From Stictocephala bisonia (taxonomy: Eukaryota; Arthropoda; Insecta; Hemiptera; Membracidae), in NCBI GenBank assembly GCA_035578905.1, contig JAQJVL010000284.1, positions 496,001 through 560,000 of the forward strand: a stretch of DNA of 64,000 nucleotides, read 5' to 3'. Shown in pieces: positions 33,927-43,595 of the stretch. A program made the position numbers and the translations under genes. Below the pieces are notes generated by a model. It saw nothing but the letters and a program-made list of their open reading frames with translations. It was not told the DNA's origin and ran no database searches. Numbering within the stretch: the first letter of the stretch is position 1; every line of letters starts with the position of its first letter.

Positions 33927-36169
33927 GAAAAGTTGTAATCCCTAGGGCTGCTATTTATAATAATGTTATAATAAAAAAAAAAACAATAACTTAGCACCCT
34001 TAAATAGTTTTTAATTAAATTATCACCGACCGGTTTCGGCATTTATGCCATCTTCATAGGTGAATATGTGTTTACAAACAAATAAAATTAAGTAAATAAT
34101 TATCATAAATGAAACATATGTTAAATTAGTGAATATCTTTCTTTCTTCTGGTGGTTAGTTGTCATTTTGTGTGTTGTTTCTTATATGTATAATTGTTTCG
34201 AATATTGGGTTTCTTTTTTGTGTTAACATGGTGTTGATTAAATTATTGGGATTTTCTTTGTTGTGTTTATAAATTTCAAGTTCTTCTTGAGAATCTAGTT
34301 TTTTGCTTTTAGAACCAAATTTTAGAATTTTCATGTTGGTTTTCATATTTGTGTAGTTGTGATTATTGTTTAGTAAGTGTTCTGCAAAGGAAGATTTCAT
34401 TGATGTTCTGTTGTTTGATTTTAGAGCTTGTATGTGTTCATTAAATCTTCGTTTAAATGATCGTCCTGTTTGTCCAATGTAATAGTTTGAGCAGTCTGAA
34501 CATTCAATTTTGTAAATTCCTGATTTGTCAAATATATCTTGGGTTTTATGTAATTTGGAAGTGGATTTCTTTTGTATTATGTTAAATGCGTTGTTATTTG
34601 TTTTAAAACCTATTTTGAATTTTTCTTTTTTAAAGGTTTTTCTAATTGCTTTATTAAGTATTGTGTTGTGGGGAACACAGATGAATGTTCTATTTTCTGG
34701 TTCTGCTTGACAAATGTTTCTATTTTTAATTTTTATTTTATGTAATATTTTGTCGATTGTGGAAGGTTTATAACCATTAGCCATTGCTATTTGTTTGATT
34801 ATTTTGAATTCTTCATTGAATTCATGTTTGTCCATTGGTACTTCTATTAGTCTTCTAATAAAAGATCGAAATGAAGCCATTTTATGACACCATGGATGAT
34901 TGGAATTTATTGGGATTATAAGATCTGATTGAGTGTTCTTTCTGTAAATTTTAAATTTATGTTTTGATGAATTTTGATAAATTGTTAAATCTAAAAAGTT
35001 GATTTCTTTATTTTAAAATTATTTATTTTAATACTTTATTTTAGATTTCTTTATCTAAACTATCTGAATTCCATATCTAAAACAATAAAATTTACAATGG
35101 AAAGCCAAAATAAAGAAATCAACTTTTTAGATTTAACAATTTATCAAAATTCATCAAAACATAAATTTAAAATTTACAGAAAGAACACTCAATCAGATCT
35201 TATAATCCCAATAAATTCCAATCATCCATGGTGTCATAAAATGGCTTCATTTCGATCTTTTATTAGAAGACTAATAGAAGTACCAATGGACAAACATGAA
35301 TTCAATGAAGAATTCAAAATAATCAAACAAATAGCAATGGCTAATGGTTATAAACCTTCCACAATCGACAAAATATTACATAAAATAAAAATTAAAAATA
35401 GAAACATTTGTCAAGCAGAACCAGAAAATAGAACATTCATCTGTGTTCCCCACAACACAATACTTAATAAAGCAATTAGAAAAACCTTTAAAAAAGAAAA
35501 ATTCAAAATAGGTTTTAAAACAAATAACAACGCATTTAACATAATACAAAAGAAATCCACTTCCAAATTACATAAAACCCAAGATATATTTGACAAATCA
35601 GGAATTTACAAAATTGAATGTTCAGACTGCTCAAACTATTACATTGGACAAACAGGACGATCATTTAAACGAAGATTTAATGAACACATACAAGCTCTAA
35701 AATCAAACAACAGAACATCAATGAAATCTCCCTTTGCAGAACACTTACTAAACAATAATCACAACTACACAAATATGAAAACCAACATGAAAATTCTAAA
35801 ATTTGGTTCTAAAAGCAAAAAACTAGATTCTCAAGAAGAACTTGAAATTTATAAACACAACAAAGAAAATCCCAATAATTTAATCAACACCATGTTAACA
35901 CAAAAAAGAAACCCAATATTCGAAACAATTATACATATAAGAAACAACACATAAAATGACAACTAACCACCAGAAGAAAGAAAGATATTCACTAATTTAA
36001 CATATGTTTCATTTATGATAATTATTTACTTAATTTTATTTGTTTGTAAACACATATTCACCTATGAAGATGGCATAAATGCCGAAACCGGTCGGTGATA
36101 ATTTAATTAAAAACTATTTAAGGGTGCTAAGTTATTGTTTTTTTTTTTTTTTTTTTTTTATTATAACAT

Positions 36170-36200
<31 letters not shown>

Positions 36201-39200
36201 TATATTATTATTTATTCTTCAATTGGTTTGCTTTCACTAACAGGCATGATATTGTTATAACATGTGTATTGGGAGATATCAGATCATTCAGACTAATATT
36301 GGAAACTTAATCTTTTTGCATGTTTCAAAGAGAATTAAAATTAAATTTACTATCAAAGTTGAAATAATAATCAATAATTATGGTAATAATAGTAATTGAT
36401 GGCTTATGGACATCTATAACTCAATTTGGGACACATTAGAATATGCTGCCTATTTTTTATTAATATTATGATATATTTATCACTAATTTTCCTATTATCG
36501 TATATTATAAACTTATTTCAACAAGTTCATTTCAAAGATTATTTAAAATACACTTTGAATCTTACAAATGATTGAAAAAAAGAAACATTTTCAGACAAGA
36601 GAAGATGTCAAGAGTTAGCTATCAAGTTTTTAACCCAGAAAAGATAAAGAAATTTTAGTTGAATTTTTTTTTGGAACCCAAGACAATCAATAAATCAGTA
36701 CTGCTAAATAAACCCTATTTGCTAAACTATTGAAGTTTTTCAAAAAGGGATTTCTTCATGCCTTAAGAAATTCTATCTAAACAAGTTTTCCCTTCCAGAA
36801 TAAAAATTGGAAAGATCCTTCCTCCACACAAAGAGGAAATAAAGAAGAAATTTGTTGTTATAAACCCAATTCATCTTCTATTGTTTCGAAATATTACTAA
36901 AAGGTGGTGTCTAGATAATAACTGGTTCTTTGTTCTAGTAATTTCTTAAAACAGACAGATGGCATCAAATATTAGCTATACAATCAACAATACATAGCAA
37001 CTTTGTGTTTAGTGGACCATATATTTCACAAACCATTTGTTAAATTCCATTGGGGTAAATTTTAAGTGAAATATATTCACATAACATATACCCCAGACAT
37101 TAATTTCTCTGGGAATCAGGTCATCAGTTACATAATGGTTCTAGGTTTTATCTTTGTGATCAGAGACAGTTAGTAAAAGTAAAAGGAGAACACAATGTAG
37201 TTATTGGAAATGTGAGGTCAGTGATTAAAAAGTGGAATTAGAGAAATTTCTTCAGGAGTATAGTCTAGATCTTACTATATATTAAAGACATTCCACACTT
37301 AATAGAAAATATCAGGGACTCATTTCATTCATGCTTCATCGTTCATTCATATGACTCAAACATTTAGTCCAAAATTCTTATACCATGAAATGAAAGAAAT
37401 TAAACATTGTTCTTCCTGCACATAAATTAGTTATTTGAGTGAAATTTTTTCTATACTGGAGTAACATTTTATTACACATTACAAACAGCCCTAAAGAACA
37501 GATAGAATAAACAGCTGAAAAAGTACATTACTAGTTATTAGAAGAAACTTTGTAGATAATTGAACACTGTTTCGATAAAGAATACAGTAGTTATTTTCTG
37601 ATTTGCTAAAATTTAATGTACCATCATATGAATCTGTTTTAAAATCAAATAACATTGTTGTACTTTTCTAATTGTTCTAGATATTAACTTACACTGGGTT
37701 TATTTTTTAATTCTTATATCGTGACATTATGTCTTGTTTAGAAAGTAAAGAAATAAATAATAGGGGTAGCATAACTGGTTTAAGGCTGTTCTTAAAGGTT
37801 ATTAGCTCGATCCCAATCAGAGTCTTAACAAATTTTGAAAGGAGTCAGTATATACCATCGCTTGTTTATTTGTTTAATTGGTCGGTAGCGTAGTTGGTTC
37901 AATCCCAGCTTCATGTGCTAAATGTTCTCAGTTCGATCCCAATCAGAGTCATAATACATTTTGAGAAGGATCAGCTGATAACCACCGGCTGTTCATTTGT
38001 CATTGGGCTATTAATTAATGACACTTTCTAAGGAATAGTCGGCCTTAGTTTATAACAATGACTACATTCACTCATCAACACTCATCACACTCTTTCAAAA
38101 TCCATATTCGCCCATATCTTGACGATCGGCGTCTCATGAATAAATAAAATAAATAAATAAATAAAAATAAAATTTGTCGTTGGGCTATTAATTAATGACA
38201 CTTTCTAAGGAATAGTTGGCTTTAGTTTGTAACAATAACTACATTCGCTCACTCATTTGAAATTCATATTGATTCATATCTTGACGATCGGCAGGCACCA
38301 CTTTGTATATGGGCTAACTAGGCTATAGCCCAGAGCACTAAATTTTCAGGAGCGCCAAATTTCCAAAATGTCTTTTTACAGTATTGTTTTGATTAATCTT
38401 GTTGTAATTTTCCACTCTAAATAAAAACTCATTTTTGAACTTAAATAGGAAAAATACCTCGAGAGAGTTGACAGGTGTAGTAACAACTTACAAAAGCAGA
38501 CCATGCATCTGTCAGTGGCTACGAAACAGATTCACACTTTAGAAGCATTCATCGATGAATAAAGAGATGAATTTGACAAAAATATGAACAATCCACCACT
38601 GCTATTCTTGGATGTGAAACTCTCACTTATTCCAGAATTAAAAAACACAAAATATTTGCTGATGAAACAGATGAGAATGTCGAATTTGATGGAAGGTCAG
38701 CTTTTAGAACTAAAGTGTATCCTAAACTCATTGATAAAAAACTTGAGTAGATGAAAGACCATATGAAGTGTTTTTCTTTGAACCATTCAGACGACTTTGA
38801 TGTTTTGTCACCTCTGGTGTCGCCGTCAAAGGAGTCTTAAAATGGATTTATTGCGAAGGCTGCAATGAAGTTGGTAAAGTGTTATTCACATGATACCATG
38901 AAGACCATACCTGAGGTTTACAAGTACATAAGAAGTAACGAGCTGTCTACCACTTTCCTCGATCTCGTTGTGCTGAGGATTTTCTTGACACTTTCAGTTA
39001 CCAGCTGTTCTGCCGAAAGGGGGGGTTTTAGTTTTATCTAGAGTGAAAAATGTGCCAAAAGATAAAATCTTCGAGAGAAAAAACTGAATGCACTGATATA
39101 ATGTGCTATGAACTTTATGATAGTCTTAAGTCTAATTAATTTTTCTGAGAATGTTATAAACTTTGCCCAAACGAAATTAAGAAACAAATGAGTCATTTAC

Positions 39201-41598
39201 GTTTTGTTAAGGTTTATTTAACTTTATTCCTTTACTAAAACTTATGTACTTACTATGTACTAACTTCAATTTTTATTGGTGTTGAATGAACCTTTAAATC
39301 TCACAACTTTGGTGGCCTTATTAATGAAACTTGCTTTTGTTAATAAATACCCCTCACTCGTTGAGGAGAGGGGCGCCAACTGTTTGCAGCCCAGGGCGCT
39401 ATTCACCCTAAACCCGGGCCTGACGATCGTGGGTGTTAAGAAATACATATTCAATTCATCATACGTAGCCTCGGAACTGTGGAATTAGACAAAAATTGGC
39501 AAAATACCTGACAACCAGATCCAATGTTCATTAGTTTTCAATGACATCTCCTAAGAAGATTCTACAACACAATAGAAGATTATAAAAACCTGATAGATGG
39601 AGTATCAACTCCAAAACATGTTGTTGAGAAAACTAATCAACAATGGATCTGTTTGACAGGTATTTTGTCAATGTTTGTCTTGTTGAATAAATATATCAAT
39701 GTTTGTCTTCATCTTTTGTCAATGTTGAATTAATATCAATTGATAGTCTTAAGCGTAATTCATTCATTCCAAGCACAACTACTTACTTCAAAATCCTCTA
39801 AACTGTTTCTCAAAAATACACAGACAGTTTATTAAGGGCCAAATACCATGATTACTTACTTTCCACACGTTATTTGATGAAAGTGGTTTTAGAAACTGAA
39901 TAAGCATATTTTTTGTAGGAAAAACTTAGCATCAATTTTAACACGATTGTATATGCATTTCATCAACAGTGAAAAAGCTGTTTAATGTATTACTCTACCT
40001 TATGTACAAATAATTATTTTCATCAATTCTCATTTGAATTTAGGTTAAAGTTATATTTTTATTGGGCGAACTTCTGAATTTATCTACATTTAAAACATTT
40101 TGCATCCATAACTAATTATAAAAAAAAGAAAAAAGTACAAATACAAAGATATAGTCCTCCTAAATTTGAGAAATTAATTCATTGAATGTTGTGTAAAATA
40201 TTAGCAAACATTTAAATAACATTTTGTCTAATAAAGAGTTGTGTTCAGCATAATGTTTATATACATTTTCAAAAGAATTTTAATCAATAAATTCTTTCTC
40301 ATTGATCAATACATTCTTTGATAATCCAAATGTTCTAGGACCCCAAAATATTTGTTTATTTATTCGTAATAATTAATTAGTCTAATTATTTTGTATAAAT
40401 TATGATAATATTAAAAAAAACTAGTTCTTTGTTTAAATACATTGTATTCACTGGGAAATAAAGATCCATTGTCTATTATATAGGTTGCCATTACAGGTTT
40501 AAATCATGCAGAAAATCATATTGCAGGAAACAGGAATAATCAGCTATTATACCATACCTCCAGCCATAGCTTTCTACACAGGGAAGTTGGCCATCTATCT
40601 AGTTTACAAATTCTAAAATATTTAGATAACATTTATACAGTTACATTTTTGAAAATACTTTTATTGAAAATGTGTCTAAAGGTAATGAAGGTAATAATTA
40701 ATTATCCATTAAAATCTTTGAACATCTGTCATTTTGTACTAGATTATAATTATTATGACAGTATAAGTAAAACGTCACACAACACAAAATTTATTACAAT
40801 GTAAGCACAAAATGCACAAATATATTACAATACAAGAAGGACTCGTTTGTGAATCCCTGATCTGGTCTGAGGAAGTTGAGCGTAGTTCACCAAAATCGCA
40901 CCATAATATTTGTGCATTTTGTACTTGTATTGTAGTATATTTGTGCATTTTGTGCTTATATTGTAATAAATTTGTGTTGTGTGACGTTTACTTGTACTGT
41001 ATATGTACCAACATGTATTATGCTAATTAAAAAACTATAATTATTATGAATCCTTTTAAAGTATTGTGGTATTCATCTTTGCTAAACAACACCTTTAGTA
41101 CATCTTGACCAATGCTTACGTTTGATATTTTTGTCGAACTCATTGTGGAGCAGCCTACATTGGATGTGAAAAGTCACTAACTACTCTAAAAACTATTTCT
41201 TAAGTACATTAGAAAGATTGTACAGCTTAGATTATTATAGTAAATTAAACAAATTCAAACATCAAATCCATCATCAATTAAAAATGGAAACTTGTTTTTA
41301 TTTAGTTTGCAACTTCTTTTTAGCACAAAACTCATATTTTGTGAATCTTTACATTACTTAGGGTATTTTCTACTGAACATTATGATTGATAAATATTAAA
41401 TAATGAAAATGAGTGGGTATCAGAAATAATGCCCCTTTTTGTTAGTTACAATTGGTTCTTAGTGTTTGGTATCAGTTAAAACATTATGTTTAGAAAATAA
41501 ATATATAATAAACTGAATAAATTACCTCCATTATTGATAGATTTAAGTAGAATAAGGTGTATGAGGAGAAAACAATGTCGATGAAGATGTCGGGTCAT
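29012..41598 (-). CDS. DUF4773-like secreted protein 1, four-exon gene, 288 aa
   Basis: Exons (5' to 3' on minus): 41598-41526, 33768-33439, 30574-30482, 29382-29012. All junctions are AG/GT with phase 1, and the summed length is 867 bp (289 codons with stop). Exon 1 encodes a signal peptide (MTRHLHRHCFLLIHLILL). Exon 2 is a Phe/Glu/Lys-rich linker with repeated (E/D)xFF, ending in the cysteine motif CNCDGLYCGCC. Exon 3 gives GCFEMEYVPNDFAIFMTLSI and NGHTIITRVISG. Exon 4 gives RNPLPFCAK, CIRVYDI, VSLCMRLEV and FDC, then a Pro-rich tail (PSPSPPTTLPP). This CxCxxxxCxCC, then CxxxxYxPxxF, then NPxPFC, then CxRxYD pattern is the DUF4773 family of arthropod secreted proteins, of unknown function. 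Introns of 7.8, 2.9 and 1.1 kb hold many transposons. Paralogous to the gene at 48491-59915. Confidence 0.8.
29895..29996 (+). repeat. LINE 3'-end fragment
   Basis: tgtctattgcactgtacagt, then gacaataaagattctgactc and tgattc: a non-LTR 3' end with AATAAA and a short ctgatt-type repeat tail. Lies in intron 3 of gene 1. Confidence 0.5.
30482..30574 (-). CDS. DUF4773-like gene 1, exon 3 (93 bp)
   Basis: Acceptor tgtccatccag, donor atcag|gtaagc, phase 1 at both ends. The length is identical (93 bp) to the equivalent exon of gene 2 (51354-51446). Confidence 0.82.
31449..31525 (+). repeat. tRNA-Leu/Ser-like pseudogene or SINE head
   Basis: gtagccgagcagtctgagat resembles an A-box of leucine/serine tRNAs (GCCGAGnGGTcTAAGG). 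About 45 bases later ggctggaatcctggcc resembles a B-box arm. The stems are decayed, so not a functional tRNA. Family D starts right after it (31547). Confidence 0.4.
31547..32110 (+). repeat. Interspersed repeat, family D, copy 2
   Basis: Starts tactaggggacacccctgca and ends cagtcagtgagtgaatcagg, then a TTTATACATTTAG tail. The same start and end architecture as 20407-21425 (reverse). Contains two aacagctg motifs. Lies in intron 2 of gene 1. Confidence 0.55.
32884..33392. mobile_element. Mariner-type MITE, 509 bp, with ~40-bp inverted repeats
   Basis: Left end cagggtgtccagcttcgact followed by gtcacatattttagag. Right end (inverted) gagggtgtcaagcttcgagt followed by gtcacatattttagagg. It is flanked by TA on both sides (32882-32883, 33393-33394). 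GGGTGTC ends plus a TA duplication indicate Tc1/mariner. No transposase inside. It ends about 45 bp from the splice donor of gene 1 exon 2. Confidence 0.82.
33439..33768 (-). CDS. DUF4773-like gene 1, exon 2 (FF-rich linker and CxC/CxCC motif)
   Basis: Acceptor tttactaaacag before 33768; donor gag|gtaatt after 33439. Contains an internal Met (33760) that could be mistaken for the start. Linker pieces are KFFENTDPFFNPP, FFDGGEEDFFKK and EAFFFKDEEKKK. Confidence 0.8.
33850..33923. repeat. (AT)n microsatellite flanking the Penelope-like palindrome
   Basis: About 36 AT units. A second tract lies on the far side of the palindrome (36171-36196), so the element appears to have landed in or beside an AT microsatellite. 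Confidence 0.9.
34020..34063 (-). ncRNA. Hammerhead-like motif, left arm
   Basis: On minus: cctatgaagatggcataaat followed by gccgaaaccggtcggtgata. TGAAGA and GAAAC flank a GGCA/TGCC hairpin. The first core base is A instead of C, and one extra base (T) precedes the stem. Resemblance only. Confidence 0.4.
34155..34880 (-). CDS. Penelope-like GIY-YIG region, left arm (truncated)
   Basis: 241 codons from an internal Met at 34880; the coding similarity begins further upstream (to about 35014). The linker has the basic helix KPSTIDKILHKIKIKNRN. The nuclease shows SGIYKIECSDCSNYYIGQTG and RSFKRRFNEH: the GIY and YIG motifs, the conserved Arg and a CxxC pair typical of Penelope-like endonucleases. 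The catalytic Glu is expected further on (QEELEIYKH). One residue differs from the right arm (Ser for Pro before FAEHLLNNNH). Not expected to work alone because the RT is absent. Confidence 0.85.
   Translation of the reverse strand: MASFRSFIRRLIEVPMDKHEFNEEFKIIKQIAMANGYKPSTIDKILHKIKIKNRNICQAEPENRTFICVPHNTILNKAIRKTFKKEKFKIGFKTNNNAFNIIQKKSTSKLHKTQDIFDKSGIYKIECSDCSNYYIGQTGRSFKRRFNEHIQALKSNNRTSMKSSFAEHLLNNNHNYTNMKTNMKILKFGSKSKKLDSQEELEIYKHNKENPNNLINTMLTQKRNPIFETIIHIRNNTQNDN
35040..35954 (+). CDS. Penelope-like thumb and GIY-YIG region, right arm (truncated)
   Basis: Open from about 35040, with an ATG at 35097 (285 codons). It begins slightly before the RT thumb (LNSISKTIKFTME, then EINFLDLTIYQN), then the linker, then the GIY-YIG nuclease with the same motifs as the left arm, ending RNNT before a TAA at 35952-35954. 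INFLDLTI is the landmark following the RT palm in Penelope-like proteins. The intact frame in both arms argues for recent insertion. Confidence 0.87.
   Translation, partial: FRFLYLNYLNSISKTIKFTMESQNKEINFLDLTIYQNSSKHKFKIYRKNTQSDLIIPINSNHPWCHKMASFRSFIRRLIEVPMDKHEFNEEFKIIKQIAMANGYKPSTIDKILHKIKIKNRNICQAEPENRTFICVPHNTILNKAIRKTFKKEKFKIGFKTNNNAFNIIQKKSTSKLHKTQDIFDKSGIYKIECSDCSNYYIGQTGRSFKRRFNEHIQALKSNNRTSMKSPFAEHLLNNNHNYTNMKTNMKILKFGSKSKKLDSQEELEIYKHNKENPNNLINTMLTQKRNPIFETIIHIRNNT
36060..36100 (+). ncRNA. Hammerhead-like motif, right arm
   Basis: Mirror of 34020-34063 with identical sequence. Penelope-like elements are known to carry hammerhead ribozymes in their terminal repeats. Here the core has one substitution and one extra base against the canonical CUGANGA...GAAA, so activity is uncertain. 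Confidence 0.4.
36197..37764. other. Intron sequence without recognised feature
   Basis: Part of intron 1 of DUF4773-like gene 1. No coding block or element seen. Confidence 0.4.
37765..38150 (+). repeat. tRNA-derived SINEs, family B (partial head plus full copy)
   Basis: Two tRNA-like heads in a row: 37766 ggtagcataactggtttaag with ctcgatccc, and 37880 ggtcggtagcgtagttggtt with gttcgatcccaatcagagtc. TAGCNNARYTGG and GTTCGATCCC are good Pol III A- and B-boxes. The tail (attgggctattaattaatga, catcacactctttc, cttgacgatcggcgtctcat) matches family A. Ends in an aaat/aaata simple tail. Confidence 0.75.
38172..38291 (+). repeat. SINE tail fragment, target of the hAT insertion
   Basis: Repeats gttgggctattaattaatga to cttgacgatcgg, then is cut at 38292 by a hAT element. 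The last 8 bases, acgatcgg, are the target duplication. Confidence 0.7.
38292..39422 (+). mobile_element. hAT element, internally deleted, with decayed transposase
   Basis: Starts caggcaccactttgtatatg and ends aacccgggcctg. It is flanked by acgatcgg (38284-38291) and acgatcgt (39423-39430), a 7/8 target duplication. Inside on plus are remnants of a TTF/ZMYM-type hAT transposase: HLSVATKQIHT, a LLFLDVKLSLI piece that corresponds to ALLGCETLIYF of the 3-kb copy, and VLRIFLTLSVTSCSAER near 38990, the C-terminal dimerisation motif. Frames are broken repeatedly. Confidence 0.75.
39431..40757. other. Intron sequence without recognised feature
   Basis: AT-rich; part of intron 1 of DUF4773-like gene 1. 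Confidence 0.4.
40758..41000. mobile_element. Foldback element, family E, copy 1
   Basis: Arms 40758-40836 and 40924-41000 are inverted (acgtcacacaacacaaa with ttacaatgtaagcacaaaat) at about 90 percent. The centre has gtctgaggaagttgagcgta and ttcaccaaaatc, i.e. CTGAGGA, a hairpin, then a decayed GAAAC. A second copy is at 56814-56974. Confidence 0.7.
41526..41598 (-). CDS. DUF4773-like gene 1, exon 1 (signal peptide)
   Basis: ATG at 41598; 24 codons plus one base, ending ggag|gtaatt (phase 1). The split codon G+AT joins exactly to the exon at 33768. The hydrophobic CFLLIHLILL core fits a secretion signal. This exon is too short to stand out as an open frame. Confidence 0.7.
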
Positions 41599-42374
41599 TG
41601 CTCCGTATGGGCGACCAGCAAAAACACAACATGCTTACCTGGAAATGTATATGTAGCGGTAAACCTTTCATTCAAAAATGTCAATCATAAAAGTCATGAT
41701 CTAGCACTTTAACTGCTAAAATATTTATTTTAATTTGCCTACCTAACTGTCTAAGCATCTTACCACCTCAGGGGCTTCATCTAGAATTTTTGATCCATAA
41801 ACTTGCACTCTTTTACAACTTTTTACTGTATGTTTCTCAGATTGGAAAGATGTCATTGTTCTGTAGAAGAATGTTACTTATGCACCTGCAAAGACTTGCT
41901 TAATCCATCAGCTATCAAATTAATAATATTTTTAATGGAACGTTAACTAAAATAATATTATTAGTATACTCTGAAAATAATCTTTTTTTACCCCCATTAG
42001 TAGCTGGCCCAGCTGCAGGATCGCACAGAATGACAATCCAGCTACTTAAAAAGTTCATTAAATTCTTAGTAGTGAATTTACTTCATTCTTAGTAGAGACT
42101 GAAGTAAGAAAAGTTTTAAAAATTAATTGTTAAAAAATTCTTATGGTTAACATTTTCAGGTTAATATAAAGAAGAAAGACCACACTAGGAAAAAGCTGGT
42201 GTTTTATTTTAGGACAATTCGGAATTTTGATCTGAGACGTTTGTTTTTAAGCTATTTTGCTATGTTAAATTTGCCGTGATTTAGAAATTAAAGCAGTAAA
42301 ATACAGCTTAAATAATCATTTAATATTTATGATTAGTTAACATATACTATGCACTAGTATTGATGCTCCAACTC
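41599..42374. other. Region upstream of DUF4773-like gene 1
   Basis: Should contain the gene 1 promoter on minus; no core element can be named. AT-rich. Confidence 0.3.
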
Positions 42375-42500
42375 ACTTATACATGTACAGTAGTTTTGAC
42401 CCACCTGCCCACCCATACATTTGCAGTGGTATTGACCCCCGCCCTCCCATACAGAACAGTGGAATGGCCCACCCTCCTACCCATACAGGCACAGTCTAAA
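42375..42500 (+). repeat. Minisatellite array, decayed, about 3 units
   Basis: tttgacccacctgcccaccc, cagtggtattgacccccgcc and related units of the ~36-bp minisatellite, more degraded than the others. Confidence 0.75.
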
Positions 42501-42953
42501 AATACATTTCTAGATACATTTAAGTTATGTCAGTTATTACATTTTGTTTATCATAACCAGTATGTACTAAAGAGAATTTAAGTTTTTTTAAAGCACTTTT
42601 TATAACTAAAATAAATTGATGCACTATTTACAAAATAAGTAAGAAATATTTCAACTTATATTGATATTTATATCACTATTTCAGATATGCTATTTATTTT
42701 CAGGATATATAAATAAAGACCTCTGCATTACAAGTAAGATCAAATTCAAATAAAATCATATCTTTTTTTAGTAAAATTATTGCTCCTTATTAAAATGCAA
42801 TAATGGAAAGTCCATTGTGTTTGGATATAACTAACTACAATTTGAAATACAATTTACAACGTCTTTTGCAAAGTAGGCTAAATGCAATATATCTGTAGTT
42901 GCACTGAATGGTTTAGGGCTGACTCGCTGATAGATAGCTGAAAAGTAGCAATC

Positions 42954-43595
42954 ATGGGCGAGGAAATAGAACAGAGACCTCACTTAGATAGTTTGGGTTG
43001 TAGGTAAAATTGTAAAAAACATAAATTTAATGACTAAAATTGAGTTTTTCATTATTATTATTATTAAGTAACATTATGAGTCATAAAGGTCTGCAGTTCA
43101 AAGATTCTAATTAAATAATCAATTACATATGAACACAATATGTGATATGATATAAGGACATTAATTTATAATTATGTGAACAAATTCATTCATGAACAAT
43201 GTCTTTGTACTTTGAAGAATTGGCTCCGGGAGTTGATATTTATTGCTTGTTGATTTGTTTATATACTTTTCTGATAATATAACCTTTAAAAAAAAACCAG
43301 ATAATTATTTTTTACTTTATTGTAAAATTCTGAACACGACATGTTCACATTTATTTTTATATTTCAAAGTTCTCCAACAACAGAAATTGAAAGTCTCCTT
43401 CATTCTGCTGTTACATTCCCCAAGATGGAGAAAACTCGTTCTGCTGGTGCAGGTGATCCTGGAAGGCATATTGCAAATTCTAAAACTCTTAAAAGGTTTG
43501 TGAATGAAAAATGTGATGCCCTTTCGTCAAAAAGTTCATTCATCTCCATTGCCCTTCGTTCTTCCCATGTTGCCCAAAACCTCGGACAAATATGA
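42954..43595 (+). CDS. Predicted small two-exon gene, 91 aa, unknown function
   Basis: Exon 1 is 42954-43003 (ATG to tgtag|gtaaaa) and exon 2 is 43370-43595 (acceptor atatttcaaag). The junction codon AG+T keeps the frame, and the total of 276 bp ends in TGA. The predicted protein starts MGEEIEQRPHLDSLG and continues SSPTTEIESLLHSAVTFPK, MEKTRSAGAGDPGRH and CDALSSKSSFISIAL. No signal peptide, membrane segment or known domain is seen. A second possible donor (aaaag|gtttgt at about 43497) could extend the gene with exons not found. It lies between the two DUF4773-like genes on the opposite strand. Supported only by splice-site logic and coding composition. Confidence 0.45.

Larger units (their letters stand above)
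33960..36172. mobile_element. Penelope-like retroelement, two 5'-truncated copies head-to-head
   Basis: The arms 33960-35014 (-) and 35107-36172 (+) are near-identical inverted copies, differing mainly in the length of a T/A tract and a few bases; the spacer is 92 bp. Each arm has the C-terminal half of a Penelope-like polyprotein including a GIY-YIG endonuclease, then a 3' region with tgaagatggcataaatgccg followed by aaaccggtcggtg facing outward. The RT palm is missing in both. Inverted partial copies are a known arrangement of Penelope-like elements. It lies in intron 1 of DUF4773-like gene 1. Confidence 0.88.

Noticed and set aside
33815..34042. Open frames made of Tyr-Ile repeats (also 25278-25526)
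   Set aside because: Translation of (AT)n microsatellites.
34525..35596. 61-aa frames opposite the Penelope-like ORFs (34525-34710 and 35411-35596)
   Set aside because: Antisense shadows of the GIY-YIG coding region, identical because the arms are inverted copies.
37880..37960. Functional tRNA gene
   Set aside because: A- and B-boxes are good but the acceptor stem does not close and a SINE tail follows, so it is a SINE head.
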